DNA of 64,000 nucleotides from Carettochelys insculpta (GCF_033958435.1 NC_134152.1:26448001-26512000), one strand, 5' to 3'. Positions 1 to 12,382 are shown, counted from the first letter of the stretch. Numbers and translations: made by a program. The notes: a model not told the origin generated them from the letters alone.

Positions 1-225
1 AGCCATCGCAACTGTGTGGGGGGGCTGAGGCTGGTGCAGGCTGGCCGCATGTGCAGGCTGCAGCCTGCACGTTCCCTCAGCTTCCTGCACAGGAAGGGAG
101 AGGGAGGGGACCTTTAAGGGGCCGCTCCACGTGGCCACCAGTGAGCTGAGGGGCTGGAGAGAGCGTCTCTCAACCCCCAGCTGATGGCCGCCATGGAGGA
201 CCCAGCAATTTCGACGTTGCGGGAC

Positions 226-431
226 GCGGATCGTCTACACGTGCCCTACTTCGACGTTGAACGTCGAAGTAGGGCGCTATTCCGATCCCCTCATGAGGTT
301 AGCGACTTCGACGTCTCGCCGCCTAACGTCGAAGTTAACTTCGAAATAGCGCCCGACACGTGTAGCCGCGACGGGCGCTATTTCGAAGTTAGTGCCGCTA
401 CTTCGAAGTAGCGTGCACGTGTAGACGTGGC
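226..431. repeat. CpG-rich foldback MITE-like element
   Basis: The ends form an inverted repeat: CGTCTACACGTGC at the left answers GCACGTGTAGACG at the right. The interior is built from repeated inverted blocks such as ACTTCGAAGT, CGCTATTTCGAAGT and ACTTCGACGTTGAACGTCGAAGT-type stems, so it can fold on itself almost throughout. It is far richer in CG dinucleotides than its surroundings, which suggests a young insertion that has lost few methylated CpGs. The short reading frames through it are by-products of the palindromes. The end motif resembles the Harbinger MITEs of this window (GTCTACAC), but has CGTG where they have TA. Exact ends and target duplication were not resolved. Confidence 0.7.
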
Positions 432-1266
432 TCAAGAGGAAAACAACTGGGGGAATGGAGCCCCTGTGAGAAACCAAATCTTCCACCTCTCTTCTTGGGT
501 TGGAGATGTTGTCCTGATGTCCTTAAAGCGAGAACAAAGAACGCACACAGGGCAAAGTACTGTTTCAGACCTGCTAACAGGCCTGCTCAGCTGCTTCCAG
601 GCTGATGCTGCTGACTCGGAAATGGGAGCCAGCAGATGTGGAGTTACTTCAGTGCTCGTTATTTTGTTCTTCCCTCCAAAGGCTTCAGAATCCCCTCCTA
701 ATCCTGGTGCTGAGCTTCTCCTTCTGCCATTGTCCCCCCCTACCTCTCTGGGCCAATCCCACCTGTAAGGATTTTGAGCAGGAGTCAATCTATGCATTTT
801 AAATAAGCCTCCTCTTTTCCTTCACTCTCCCATCTGCCAGACCCCAAAGCCTCAGTCCCAGTCTCTGCCGGGAGTTTAATTATAAATAAATGGCACATAT
901 TGAAAACGAACATCTTGCCTCTCTCTTCCGTCAGGCTGGAAATTTCTACTCCCATGAATCCTTCTAAATTCAATGCCACATTATGCTGAGCTCCTGTGTG
1001 TGCCCCCAGCTGTGCGCATTGCCTGTTGCATTGTGTTCACCTCCACCGGAATGATAAAGACCACATTATTTCTAGCAGCTGTCCTCCATAGGTTTTAAAT
1101 CATGTTACAAACATCAATTCATCCTCTGGGAGGCAGGGGGCCATTGTGGGCTTTTTATAGATGGGCAAGTTGAGACAAACAGAGTTACCTCCAACGCACA
1201 TGAGCAAACACAGGCAGGAATGCCACCCAGGACTCCCACCCCCTTTGCTGTTACAGAACTGAGTTA

Positions 1267-1573
1267 CAGGTTGAACCTCTCTTATCTGGTACCCCCGGGA
1301 CCTGACTGGTGCCAAATGAGAGAGCTTGCTGGACCGTGGGAGGTCAATATTGTTTAGCACATTACCAATACTTCCACTGCTTACTGGGCTCCTAGAAGAC
1401 ATTGAGGTGTAAATTACAGCTAAATAACAGCGCAGAAGACTGAGAGCCTGGAAACAAACTTTACGGGACTACAGGAAACACGGCCATAGCCATAAGTGGT
1501 CGTCCGGCTAACTAAACTCATGCCAGATTACAGATGTTGCCACACGAGATGCAAGACTAGAGAGGTTCAACTG
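1267..1573. mobile_element. Tigger/pogo-like MITE, GTTGAACC family
   Basis: The left end CAGGTTGAACCTCTC is answered at the right end by GAGAGGTTCAACTG. It is preceded by TA. The interior has no coding capacity. The same ends and interior blocks (for example CTCCTAGAAGACATT and AAATTACAGCTAAA) recur at 7713-8027 and, inverted, at 21598-21921. The TA-preceded ends fit Tc1/mariner/pogo-type target duplications; the superfamily call is an inference. Confidence 0.7.
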
Positions 1574-2805
1574 GCACTAGATCGGCACTCAAAGTCCCAG
1601 CACTCCTTCACTGCTTGAAGCATGGATGTGTTTGCCTTGCTGTGCAAGATGGGTGAGATGACAGCAGCAGGCCTTTAGGCAAGACAAGCTCTTGGTCTGA
1701 GGGGACCCTGTCCAAGCTGGGACACAGGACACTCTGCTTTCCATTTCCATCTGGGCTTCCCAGCTGCCACCGGCAACATGCTAAGCAAACCCAAGGCTGT
1801 TGAGGTCTATAGAGGGGATGCCGGGAGGGTAATAAGTGAAGCAGGGAACAGGGCTAGAGCATAGTAAGCTTGTACTAGTGTCAGACTGTAGCTAGACAAG
1901 GAAGGAGCTGAGGGGAAGGTGACGGAGGGAGTGTTGGAGGCCAAGGTGATGTGGGTGGTCTGTGGGAACTTCTAATACTGGCACTGTCAGCTGTTTGGTG
2001 GTTGGGATCAATGCCCCTGGGCAGCTGCCACAGCTAAAAAGTTTCCAAATAAAACGTTCAAGACCATTTACGATTATTTTTCTTTCAACTTATGAATATT
2101 ACGTTGAACACCCTGAGCACCCTTGGCGCCTTCTCCTGGAGCCTTAATTAACATCTGCCAGCAGCTGGGATTCAATGAGCACAGAAAAGCTGATTCATGG
2201 CCCCTCATTAACTGCACTGTAGCTAGAGAGGGGCCCAACCCAACCCAAAATTTTGGATTCCTGAAAGTCTGAAGCGTGCATTCCACATCTTATGGAAATG
2301 AGGTCGTTACTGCAGCTCATGCAGGGCCAAACTACTTTCTGGTTTCAAAATCAGCAGCTGCCTTCCAGTCTTTAAACAGTAAAAAAGCCATGACTTTTGG
2401 CAAATAGGCTAGGACTGCTGTCACTTAATGTAGACTCTTCTCTGGAAAGAGGGCTCAAGAGGTGAGTTCCGATGGGAACTCAACAGGAGGGAGGGGTGAG
2501 GCTTTTAGGTTGGATTTGAGAACAGGTTGCCAACGCTTGATTAAAAGAAAACCAAAGCTCAAGGGCCAGACCTTGCAAACCTGTACTGCAATTTCCTTGG
2601 AATGCTTTCCAGAAAAAAAACATAACTTTCTTTAGTGTAATCGCTCTCTGATTCCTTCAGTCAGTTGATTGGTAACATATCATTCTGTATGAAAACCTAG
2701 GACAATAAGTGCACTCAAGCAAGGAGGATCTTACCAGAAGGAATGGCAAAGAGACAAAACCAAGAACACGCATGTCAGGATTAGAACACAATAAACCTTC
2801 TAATA

Positions 2806-3253
2806 ATGTATGTATTCAGCAGCATGTTGTATGGATGTGAGACATGCGTGATAATGAAAGATTCAAAGAGAAGGATATTGGCATTCAAGAGAAGATGTTA
2901 TACAAAGATCCTGAGAATAGGATGGATGCAGAAGGTCACCAACGAGGAATTATATAGGATGATACAGCCAAAAGAGAACCTACTGCAGAAGATTATACAA
3001 TGCAACTTACAGCTATTTGGGTATATTTGTAGAATGCACGATGAACGAAAAAGCAGGACCCTGGTTCTCGGCATAATGGATGGTTCAAATAGGAGAGGCA
3101 GACCCCACAGAGAATGGGAAGATGATATATTAGATTTCTGTAAATTAACTCTGCACCAACTAAGCCAGTCTGCACTGGACAGGGAAAGATGGAAGGAAAT
3201 GGTGAGGAAGTCATTGGACACCAATGGGCGCTGAGCCCCTAGCTGATGATGAT
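2806..3253 (+). mobile_element. 5'-truncated LINE: C-terminal end of reverse transcriptase polyprotein
   Basis: The element is bounded by a perfect 11-bp direct repeat, ACCTTCTAATA, at 2795-2805 and 3254-3264, the signature of target-primed reverse transcription. It carries an open frame of 142 codons (2806-3234). The order LYGCET, a basic helix with KILRIGW, then RRGRPHREWEDDI is the usual post-reverse-transcriptase region of RTE/R4-like non-LTR elements. The 3' end after the stop is a short GATGATGAT tail. The catalytic reverse transcriptase domain is missing, so this is a dead copy that happens to have stayed open. A second, shorter copy of the same 3' end is at 44596-44699. The exact clade cannot be fixed from this fragment. 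Confidence 0.85.
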
Positions 3254-3264
3254 ACCTTCTAATA

Positions 3265-4571
3265 GGCATGATACAGAATTAGGTTGTATTGTAAAATCAA
3301 CAAGTGAACTGTTATCCCAGTGTCCCTAGGGAATGATAAGATAAGCTAAACTATCACAAATGCGTGCACTTTGCCAAACTGGAAGACAATGAAACATGAC
3401 CTGGAGCCACTAAACTATTCCATGTGTCAGTGTCCCTGAAACCGGCCAGATTAGATGCCAATGGGAACTTCACAGAAGGGAGCAATTTTTTCCCTTTGTA
3501 TCTCAGAAAGATTAATTTTTAATTAATGACGTCAAGTTAAACTGTGTCAAATATAGCAGTCCAAATAAACAGTGTGTACAATTCCCAAGTCCGATGCAAG
3601 CAAACATGGGGCTTTCCTGCATATTCATAAAATCCTAACAATTCCAAAATTTCTTCCTTCTTCAATGTGTTTTTGGGAAACAGACAATAAATCCAACGAT
3701 TGCTTTAAAGGAGTGTTAGCTTGCAAAAGCTGAAATTGTCATAAGCTTGGTCTGGTCAGATATCGGTCATTAATGCTTGCTTGTTTGGCAACAATGTTAA
3801 CCTCACAAAACTGAGAATCCTTGAAGAATTTTTCCATGGAATTTTGCACATTTTGTCACATTACCGGTTTCACTAGTGAGCAAACCATTTTTTCTGAACT
3901 AGTCAAAACAGACAAGGTGAAAGTTTTGCCTGTGAAGAACAACCTTTTGAAATGATAACATTTTGACACAAACACAGCAATATCTTTACACTGTGGCAAA
4001 ATGGGGAACATTTTGACCAGAAATTAGAATCTCTTTTCTCCGCTCTAAGAGCCCTTTAGGCAGGAGATGAGAGGAAACAAAACTAGAATTTTATAATCTC
4101 CATAAAATATTCTGAGCAGAAGTGGCTGAGCCATTTTCATACTTGAATGATGACCACTCACAATGAGCTCAAGACAAAACTACACAACTTAGTCTGAATA
4201 TTAACCCAAATGCAAGAGTCACCAGGTGTCACTACCACACCAGTGCCGAATTTTTCAGTAGTGCGTATTTGTGTCTTACAGCAAGCACCACGTCATTCCC
4301 AAACTGAAGAAATACTGAGTGCGTATGCAGTGTGTAGCCATTTAATTATTCAACAGATATTCTCTTTTTCCCTCTTTCTGTTTACACAGGTCTCTTCTGA
4401 ATGGGGTGATTTTAAGAGTGGAGCTCAGGAAGAATTCAAACCTGGGACAAAAAGCCAATCTGAGGCAAGGCAACTTCCATTTGGCCTGCTGTTCCTACCG
4501 ATGACCGTTTAAATTTTGCCATTAGTGAAAATGCGAATGAAAGTCAATCAGCCATTTTGCAGGAGGCAGTA
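3265..4571. other. AT-rich stretch, nothing recognised
   Basis: No repeat family or exon was recognised. There is a strong plus-strand splice-acceptor-like tract ending at 4390 (TTTCTGTTTACACAG), followed by an open frame to 4512, but there is no convincing donor and the translation is not one I know. Confidence 0.5.
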
Positions 4572-4941
4572 CAGGTCTCACCTCTAAAATCTGGGATCCC
4601 CTCGTCTGGCAACATCTGTGGTCTGGCAGGATGATGGACATTCCAGGACCAGGGCTGGGGCCAGGACTGGAATCTCCAGATTGTTGTCTGGCAGCCCGGC
4701 TAGAGGCAGCAACAGAACGGCTGGGTAGTAGAGCGGTAGCAGGCAGTGCAGGGCCAGGGGTTGGTGCTGGAGCCCCCACCTGCCCCATGGCAGCAAAGGA
4801 CCAGGGCTGGAGTCCCCAAGGAGAGGGAGGCTGGGGCTAGCAGCTCCAGGTGCACTGGCCTCCTGGTGCTAGACCTCTCCTGGTCTAGCAAATTCTCTCC
4901 TTTCAGGTCCCAACCATGTCAGACGTGAGAGGTGCAACCTG
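4572..4941. mobile_element. Tigger/pogo-like MITE, GTTGAACC family (GC-rich variant)
   Basis: It starts CAGGTCTCACCTCTAAAATC after TA and ends GAGAGGTGCAACCTG. The interior holds GGACCAGGGCTGGAGTCCCC-type GC-rich text like that in the copies at 8876-9373 and 29450-29849. The several short overlapping frames in both strands come from this GC-rich filler and are not genes. Confidence 0.6.
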
Positions 4942-6623
4942 CATTACAAATACTGGTTTCAATAACAATAACTTACTTTTCCAAATCTAGGGTTTGGAAG
5001 GAGCCCTCTGGCAAACTAAAATGGATTGACCCCTCTCCTTAACTGCGGAATTACACCTGATAATATTTTAGATGTGTACAATGCACAGGTTAGCCGATAT
5101 GGTAGAACTCTGCTGAAGATATTCAATGCTATGGCTAAACCTAGTGTTCTTTACTCATGTGTGGATTTCACCCAGCTTTTGTGATATTATTGTTCTTCCT
5201 TGGCCACACAAGAGAAGGTGATTAGGTATTTTTAACTTCCCACGAAAGGGGCTTACTTTCTCACTACTGTCCACAAAAGCGGTGAGAGCATTAACTGTGG
5301 ATTTTCAGTAGAGTGACCTGCAGCTGAATTGCAAAATACAATTTCCATTTTGACATTTACTATGGTTGTTGTGATTCCTTGTGTTCCCTATGTGGGTCTG
5401 CTATTATTGATACTGAGTCTGTGTACAGTCTGCAAAAATATATGAACAAAGGGAGCTGGAACAAACCAATAGGAATGGACTGTGGAATTGCTGGCCACTC
5501 TAGTTTGAGAGAACGGGGTCATGTGTCTGAAGTTTCCCTTGGTACATATGGATTTACCACTGCATTTTGGCAATGTATCTAATGCTCTAATTTATGTTTG
5601 ATTGCACCATCCCACAGGCCTGTGAATTACTCAGATTTCTTGATTTGGTTAAAATGCCAGCATATGTTCAGCTCCTAGCTTCATGTCTGTGGTACTTTGG
5701 AAGAAAGGACATTTTCTAGAATTGAAAGTCTTATAAACATTGGTTTGATGACTATCATACCAGAATCACTTTTGGTGTCTTTAAACACAGTAATCACAAA
5801 ATATTTTGAACAGTAGCCTGCAGCTACTGAATAATCGTTAGTTTCAGAATAGAAACAAACCTCCTCCCATCTTCTGTCCTGGTGTTTTGGGCACTCTGAG
5901 GTTATGGTATTACTTTCTGGTTTCCTTTTCTGTATTTAGCAGGCATCTCTCATCTGAATACCGAGTCTCTGATCTGAGTGCCAATCCACCAGCCTCTTCT
6001 GCAAGAAGAGCCAAAAGCACATGTTAACATGGCAGTTTCAAGGAGGAAAGGTTTTATTTGGCTACATTTAAATTTTTAATAAGGTGGTGTGAAGACAGAG
6101 ATGGGAAATAGAAGCCAGGAGACTCAAGTTTTACTTGAACGTCTCCCATTGATTCCTGTGCCACCCAGACAAATCTTGCCTTCATTCCCTCTGTTTCTCT
6201 ATCTGCAAAGCAGGGATAATAAGGCTTGATGGGCTGCTTAGAGAATGGTGACAAGTACAGTGAAACCTCAAATATATGAACACTCAACCAGAAGCAACCA
6301 TTCAGGCAGCAACACAAGAAACAAACAAATGTTGTGCTGCATCTTCAACGTAGGGACACTGGGGCTGGGTGTCCCCATCCCATCCACAGGGCAGCCACTT
6401 ACAGCTACAGTAGGAGGTAAAGATGGTGGGTCTGCCAGCCCAAGGCATCTGGAGACCAAAGAACAGGGGCTGTGCTGGGGTCTATGCTGCTTACACACAC
6501 ACCAGGAGGGGATCAAACTCTTTTCACCCTGCTCCCCACTGGTGGGAGGACACAAGCAAACCAGAGGTGAGTAGGGAGTTCGGCTGCAGCTGGAGCCTGA
6601 CCTGTGCTTTGCTCAGAGTTACA

Positions 6624-6712
6624 CTGAAGAAGTGGGTTTTACCCATGAAAACTCATGACCTAATAAATTAGTCAGTCTTAAGGTGCTACACGATTGCTTG
6701 TTATTTGGGAAG
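6624..6712 (+). repeat. Half copy of palindromic 'AAGTGGGT..GAAAGCTCATG' repeat
   Basis: The text GAAGAAGTGGGTTTTACCCATGAAAACTCATGACCTAATAAATTAGTC is the right half of a repeat seen complete at 19450-19612 and in half copies at 19138-19235, 25498-25555 and 30893-31005 (the last partly rearranged). It is non-coding. Confidence 0.65.
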
Positions 6713-6864
6713 CCACAGTCTTATTTAGGAAGCCACAGCCTAACACGGCGACCCCCTCTGGCACATTTCAGAGCTATGGACAGCCTCCATTCCAGAAGAG
6801 TCCATGACTCTGACGTTCTGCTGTACACACAGGATAGTAAGGAGATCACGGGTATTGGGACTTA

Positions 6865-7157
6865 GGCTTGGTCTATACTAGGCAGGTAAGTCAATTGCAG
6901 ATAGGCAATTCTACCTATGGCAACTGAGTAACTAGAATTGACTTATCTGCAATCAACTTACCTGGCCATCCTCACCGAGGAAGGTCAATGGGAGAGTTTC
7001 TTCCATCAATCTCCCTTACTCCTCATGATAGCAAGGAGTACGGGGTCGACTGATGACCCCGATAGGCTGTTTTTACACGTCGCTACCAGGTCCACGAAAC
7101 CGAACCCTGGAATATCGACCCAGAGAAAGATGATCTTCTGGGTAATGTAGAAATGGC
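6865..7157. mobile_element. Harbinger-like MITE (GTCGAC type)
   Basis: TTA precedes GGCTTGGTCTATACTA, which resembles the Harbinger ends in this window; the right end GGTAATGTAGAAATGGC is a decayed inverted match. The interior has the foldback CAATTGACTTACCTGC / GCAGGTAAGTCAATTG and a GGGGTCGACTGATGACCCC stem. A related partial copy lies near 46700-46832. The right boundary is approximate. Confidence 0.5.
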
Positions 7158-7712
7158 TTTCAATATTCTGTCCTCCTTAATTGTCTGCAATTTGTACAGG
7201 TCCTAATGGAAGTCACATATTAAAGGGAGAATAGATTATGAGGGGACCATTCTAATGGCTTGTAAGATCCATTGAAACAAAACCAACAAAACTTGACCTG
7301 CCCAAATGGAGAACCAACCAGAAGTAAAGGGTGTATTATAGGTCAAAACTCAGTTGTCAGACCAGATATTCCACCAGGAGTCAACTTGCAGTTAGAGCAA
7401 AGGAAAGGAAAGGAAAAGAGAAAGCAAATAGCAAAAGGGAGGGCTTCTAAGAGCTGGCTCTAAGAAAAGGATAACCCTTCAATACGCTGCATAATTTTGC
7501 CTCTCCTTATTTATCTGACAAGGGGCTTCATTCTGAAAAGATGCCAGTTAGACCTGATATAGCAAAGCACTTGAATTAATTCACAGTCCCACTGAAAGCA
7601 GTGAGATTATGCCTATTTAAATGCTTTGATGTTTGAGGCCAGACGGCCAGGCACCTTGTGGCAATGAGCCCACATAGTCCTCTTATCACATCCCCCCTTG
7701 CTCTTCACCATA

Positions 7713-8027
7713 CAGGTTGAACCTCTCTAGTCTGGCACCCATGGGACATGACCAGTGCCCAAGGAGTGAATTTGCCTGACCATGGAAGTCAGTATTGTCT
7801 AGCAGCATTATCAACACTTCCATGGCTCACTGGCTCCTAGAAGACATTTTAGGGGTAAATTAGAGCTAAACAAAAGCACAGAAAACAGAGCCAGGACTGG
7901 TGGCTGTAAACAAACATTATGGGCCAGTGGGAAACTTGGCCACGGTAACTCTTGTCGGGCTAATTAAAATCATGTTGGATTACGGATGTTGCTGGATGAG
8001 AGTTCCTGATTAGAGAGGTTCAACCTG
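7713..8027. mobile_element. Tigger/pogo-like MITE, GTTGAACC family
   Basis: TA precedes CAGGTTGAACCTCTCTAGTC at the left, and GACTCTC-like text ending AGAGAGGTTCAACCTG closes the right end. The interior parallels the copy at 1267-1573 (CTCCTAGAAGACATTTTAGG, then AAATTAGAGCTAAACA). It is non-coding. Confidence 0.75.
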
Positions 8028-8875
8028 TGCCGGAGATGCTGGCCTTTCCTCCTCCAAAACAACCTTTGCACTCTGTTCCACACTGCCCTCCCCAGCCCCA
8101 ATGCACAGAACTCCATTCCTGAGCTCTTCTGCAAAGTCACTCCCTCTGCTCCTTCAAATGCTACAACACACTTGCAAGTCAGTCTTCGGCTTATTCATTC
8201 TAGCCATTTATTTCATTTATTAACATTAAAAGTCTGTGCTGCTTCGTGCCATGTGTTAACCTTGCTAAATACACGTCTTATTAGCATTGCTGTGTTCTTG
8301 TAGCTTACTAACAATTAGCATGTAAACCCCTTGGGTTGAGATCTTGTCCTATATTCATTTTGAGACAGGCCTAAAGACAGACCACCAATCAAATTTTGCA
8401 GGGCAATTGGGCTATCACGTTCTGAAAGCTTGGATTAGCAAGGCTTTTAGATACTAAATCTAATGATTTGAATGATATGGTCAGAATATGGGCAGCCAGA
8501 ATGCAAGCACAGCCAGATGCACCTCAGCAGCTGGATGCCTTATTTAAAAGAACAGGCAACTCAAATTGCTATTTTCAATCAGTATCAAGGCAGTTCAATG
8601 CTGCACTGAAGTCTGCAGCCCTAGCACTGAGCCACATTTTGTTCCCTAACACCAGCATAGTACAGCCTAATGCCATGAACTAACACTGGAGTCTACAGAA
8701 CCCCCTCTAAAATATTCCTATGGAGAGAAATTCAAAAACACAGGTTCTCAGCACTACAGCATGGCCAAAGCTCAATTTGACTATAAAGCAAGTCTATGAA
8801 GACAGAGATCCCCTGCCAATGTCATGATGCAACTGAGGTTCATTGATACAGTCTACTGTGTCAAATACAGTTCTA

Positions 8876-9373
8876 CAGGTTTCACCTTCCTGGTCTGGCA
8901 CCCTTGGGACCTGAGTGGTCCTGGATCAGGGGAGCTCAATTCCCTGCTGGCCTTCAGCCCCTCTCCCAGGCTCCTGTCCCAGCTGCCAGATACTTTCAGG
9001 CCTTGGCCCTTGCTGCTAAGCCTGGGTACCTGCTCCCCATCCCTGACCCGGGCCAGTGCTCCCCAGCCTCACCATGGGCCACCATGCCTCAACCCTGGTT
9101 GTGGTCACCCACTCCCTAGTCCTGCTGGAGAGCAGTGGACTGCAGCCAGGTCCAGAGAGCAGCAGAGTGTTGCAGGGCCAGAGAGTTGTGACCTGCAGCT
9201 GGGCACAGTGAAGCAATAGCCAGAGGAGGGGCCTGGGAGCCACGACTGGATGCTACTGTCCCAGTCTACCAGCTCCCAACTCTCAGGGCCCCATGGCTCT
9301 CTGGGCCAGCAATGTCCCTGGTCATGTCAGACCACAGATGTTGCTGAACCAGAGATTTTAGAGATTCAACTTG
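8876..9373. mobile_element. Tigger/pogo-like MITE, GC-rich member
   Basis: The left end is CAGGTTTCACCTTCCTGGTC, the right end is TTTTAGAGATTCAACTTG. The centre is replaced by about 400 bp of GC-rich filler with no recognisable protein. Open frames here (for example 8824-9219) are explained by base composition. Confidence 0.55.
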
Positions 9374-9507
9374 TCTTATAAAGAAAACATCAGCATCAAC
9401 ACAAGTAATATTCCAGATAAGTATTGTTTTTCATGGGCTTGTCATATTACCTTCATTCTTCTGTTTAAATGGCAGCCTTTTGTGGTACAGGCAACTGCCT
9501 TCTCTTA

Positions 9508-9922
9508 GGCTACGTCTACACTAGCCCAAAACTTCAAAATGGCCATTTCAAAGTTTACTAATGAAGCGCTGAAATACATGTTCAGCGCCTCATTAGAATG
9601 CCGGCAGCCGCGGCACTTCGAAATTGATGTGGCTCACAGCCACGTGGCTCATCCATAGGGGGCTCCTTGTCAAAAGGACACCAGCAACTTCAAAATCCCC
9701 TTATTCCTATCTGCTGTTAGGAATAAGGGGATTTTGAAGTTGCTGGGGTCCTTTCGAAAAGGAGCCCCATCTGGACGAGCCGCATCAATTTCGAAGTGCC
9801 ATGGCTGCCGGCATTCTAATGAGGCGCTGAATATGTATTTCAGCGCTTCACTAGTAAACTTCAAAATGGCCACGCAAATGCAAATGGCCATTTTGAGGTT
9901 TTGGGCTAGTGTAGACACAGCC
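9508..9922. mobile_element. PIF/Harbinger-type MITE, near-complete palindrome
   Basis: TTA (9505-9507 and 9923-9925) flanks GGCTACGTCTACACTAGC at the left and GCTAGTGTAGACACAGCC at the right. The two arms are each about 200 bp and pair almost end to end, meeting near 9715 at the mirrored text CCCCTTATTCCTATCTGC / GGAATAAGGGG. Three-base TTA duplications and GGC..GCC ends fit PIF/Harbinger. There is no coding capacity; the two open frames on opposite strands mirror each other. Relatives are at 25056-25289 and 33350-33753, and the end motif matches the large element at 33781-37710. Confidence 0.85.
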
Positions 9923-10070
9923 TTACAGAACTTTCTCGTCCACCCTGTCCCATGAAGAGAACCCAGCTGCACCTGTTCATCTGTGTTATCTGGGTAATCC
10001 AGTAAATTTCACTCTTTTCTAATGAAACAATGTCATGTATGGTAAATCCTTAATCTCTTGAAACAAGGGC

Positions 10071-10449
10071 CATTCAACCTTTTCCGATGACTGTACCCTT
10101 TTCAGGAGTCAGATTTGTTCTGCATACCACCAAGTCACACCTCAATTAAAAACTACTTCCTTGCAATAATATCACAGAAGACAACTCCTGAAAGCTTGCT
10201 GACTTTCTACCATTTTATCTAATAAATCAATTGGAATAGAGATATTGTACTTACACTTCAGTGTAAGGCACATGAAGCAGCAGAAACAAGTCATTGACTG
10301 AATGAACTTTTAGGTTGTACTGACTTTATTAGTGTTTTTTATGTAGTCTGTTGTAAAACTAGGCAAATATCTTGATGAGTTGATGTACCCCCCTGGAAGA
10401 CCTCAGTGTATCCCCAAGGGTACTCATACTCCTGGTTGAGAAACACTGA
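10071..10449. mobile_element. hAT-like non-autonomous element
   Basis: The left end TTCAACCTTTTCCGATGAC followed by TGTACCCTTTTCAGGAGTC and the right end GGGTACTCATACTCC then TGGTTGAGAAACACTG form a degenerate inverted repeat of the hAT type (CAGTGTTTCTCAACC). The interior is non-coding. Ends are approximate and no target duplication was resolved. Confidence 0.55.
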
Positions 10450-10930
10450 TTTACAACACAAAAGGGGTGGCTGGTTTTATATGTATATATGGCTCCGTAA
10501 ATCTCTGCGAAATCACTGTAATTTTCAAAGCCTGTTCTTCACTATATCCCTTTTTAAAAAAAATATGATTAACAAAATGCAGTGCATCATGATGAATTGC
10601 TGTAGGAGGCCACTTTTTGCAGCAGCTTTTATTTAAATGTCACAAAAATTTGAAATGCAAACAACTATTTAGACTATTTTAAGACTGAGGCCAACTGCTG
10701 CATTTAAATCTAAGCTTTTATCCCATTTTGATGGATGATTTTCATCCTGGTTTTCTATGTTAATTCAGTTGCCAAAACTTTTCCACATATTAGACTTCAC
10801 AATAATTTACTCAAGAACTTCTCCTACAGGAAGGAAAGCAAGAACACAGGGTAATTCACAGTGTAACACTTGTAATGCAATCATCTGTTTAAAGAAAGTT
10901 TATCATCATTTTGGTACAAAAAGTACATTG

Positions 10931-10949
10931 TGGGGTGGGGGGGGGGGGC
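10931..10949 (+). repeat. Poly-G simple repeat
   Basis: A run of G with one T interrupts otherwise AT-rich sequence. It may be length-polymorphic. Confidence 0.9.
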
Positions 10950-11912
10950 GGAAATTAGCCAACCTTTAAAATTAAAACAAGTGGGAGTTTTTCTTCTTTT
11001 AGACAAGAAAAAATGAAGGTCCTATTTGCAAAAGGCAATGAAGGCTACAAAGAGGATTTTATGAGGGGCAGCTAATGTTTGGTTCCATTTAGGCAACAGG
11101 CTTTGCCATTAAACAACTGGCCACAAGCTGAGTTCTATGATCCAACTCAAAGGCGTGCACTCAGGCAAAACTCCTAGAGACGCCCAAAGAGTTTTGTGGA
11201 AGGGAGGGCTTCAGATCTGGAGTTGATAGCATCCAGGTGCCCCATGATTAAAACCAGACTATGGTGACTTCTTGAAGAGTTGCAAAGCAGAACTTCAAAA
11301 TTTCTTCTCTCATACTTTTTAGTTGCTTACCTTTTTACCCGTCCAGTGTAAGACTAATTTGAAAGCAGACAGATTTCACCCCAGTGAAATCTCCCCTTTT
11401 TCCCGTACGAGAGTTTATCCCCCTTCCTCCAGCACCAGCTCTCTTTCTCCACCCATAAGCCAGGCACTTTCTCCTCCTTCTGGTTCTTCACATGAGCACT
11501 GAGAAGACAGCTTGTCTCATCTGTGATGGCAGCTCCACTTCTGGTAGCAGGGCACAGTCCACAGGCATGTCAAGGTCTGCAGGTGCAGAAGTTATGCTCC
11601 CACAGAGCAGAGTGAAAATGGAGTTTTACTCTGATTTGAACCAATTTAAGTCCAGAAGCAAATCTGCTGATTTCTATTAAGTTACACCAGGTTCTACTCC
11701 AAAGACGACAGGTGGTCCAGGAGTTGAACCCCCACTCTCCCATCACAGATTTCCTCTGTGATTTTGGACAAGTTAGTTTCTTTGTGACTTCTATAATAGC
11801 ACTTCCCTTTCTCTCAGGTGTACAGCCAGGAAAAATACATTCAGTATTGCATGGTGCGCTGTTATTGTGATGAGGCCCATACACATACCTTAGACATTCA
11901 CATCCAGTTGCA

Positions 11913-12382
11913 CAATAAACTCTCCAGTATCTGGTATTCTTTCAACCAGAACTCTCAGATAACCGGCACAAACATGCTGCTTGTTCCGAGAGCAAACCTG
12001 AGTGGAAGTCACTCCTGGTTGTCACTGTCAGAGTTACCTCAGCAGGGTCCCCAGCCCCAAGTGGCTGGTGGTCCTGCAGTGCTCCTGGCACTCCCACACT
12101 GCCTGGCTGGCTTCCCAGGCCTGGTGCTGATGGTGCTCCCCTGGCCCCAGCTGCATCAGGGTTCCCAGCCCTGGAGTTGCTGGCGCTGCCCCGCGCCCTC
12201 GTGGGATCCCTGGCCCTGTAGCTGCCCGCACTCCCCCAGTCCCGGCCGGCTTCCTGGCTCCAAAGATGCTTGCTTGCCCCCAGCCCCAGCTGGGGATCCC
12301 ATGGCTTTGTCTCTCCCTGCTGCCTGTGCCTCCCTAGCTGCTCTCCCAGTCCCAAGGTTGCTGGATATGAAAGAGTTTACTG
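11913..12382. mobile_element. Tigger-like MITE, AGTAAACTC end type
   Basis: The right end GGATATGAAAGAGTTTACTG is followed by TA. Its inverse is partly visible at the left as AATAAACTCTCCAGTATCTGG. The centre is GC-rich filler like that of 8876-9373. The frames at 11818-12393 and 11942-12355 are compositional. An end of the same type is at 46850-46935. Confidence 0.55.

Noticed and set aside
4391..4512. Plus-strand open frame after a strong acceptor (VSSEWGDFKSGAQEEF)
   Set aside because: No GT donor in a sensible place and no other plus-strand exon to join.
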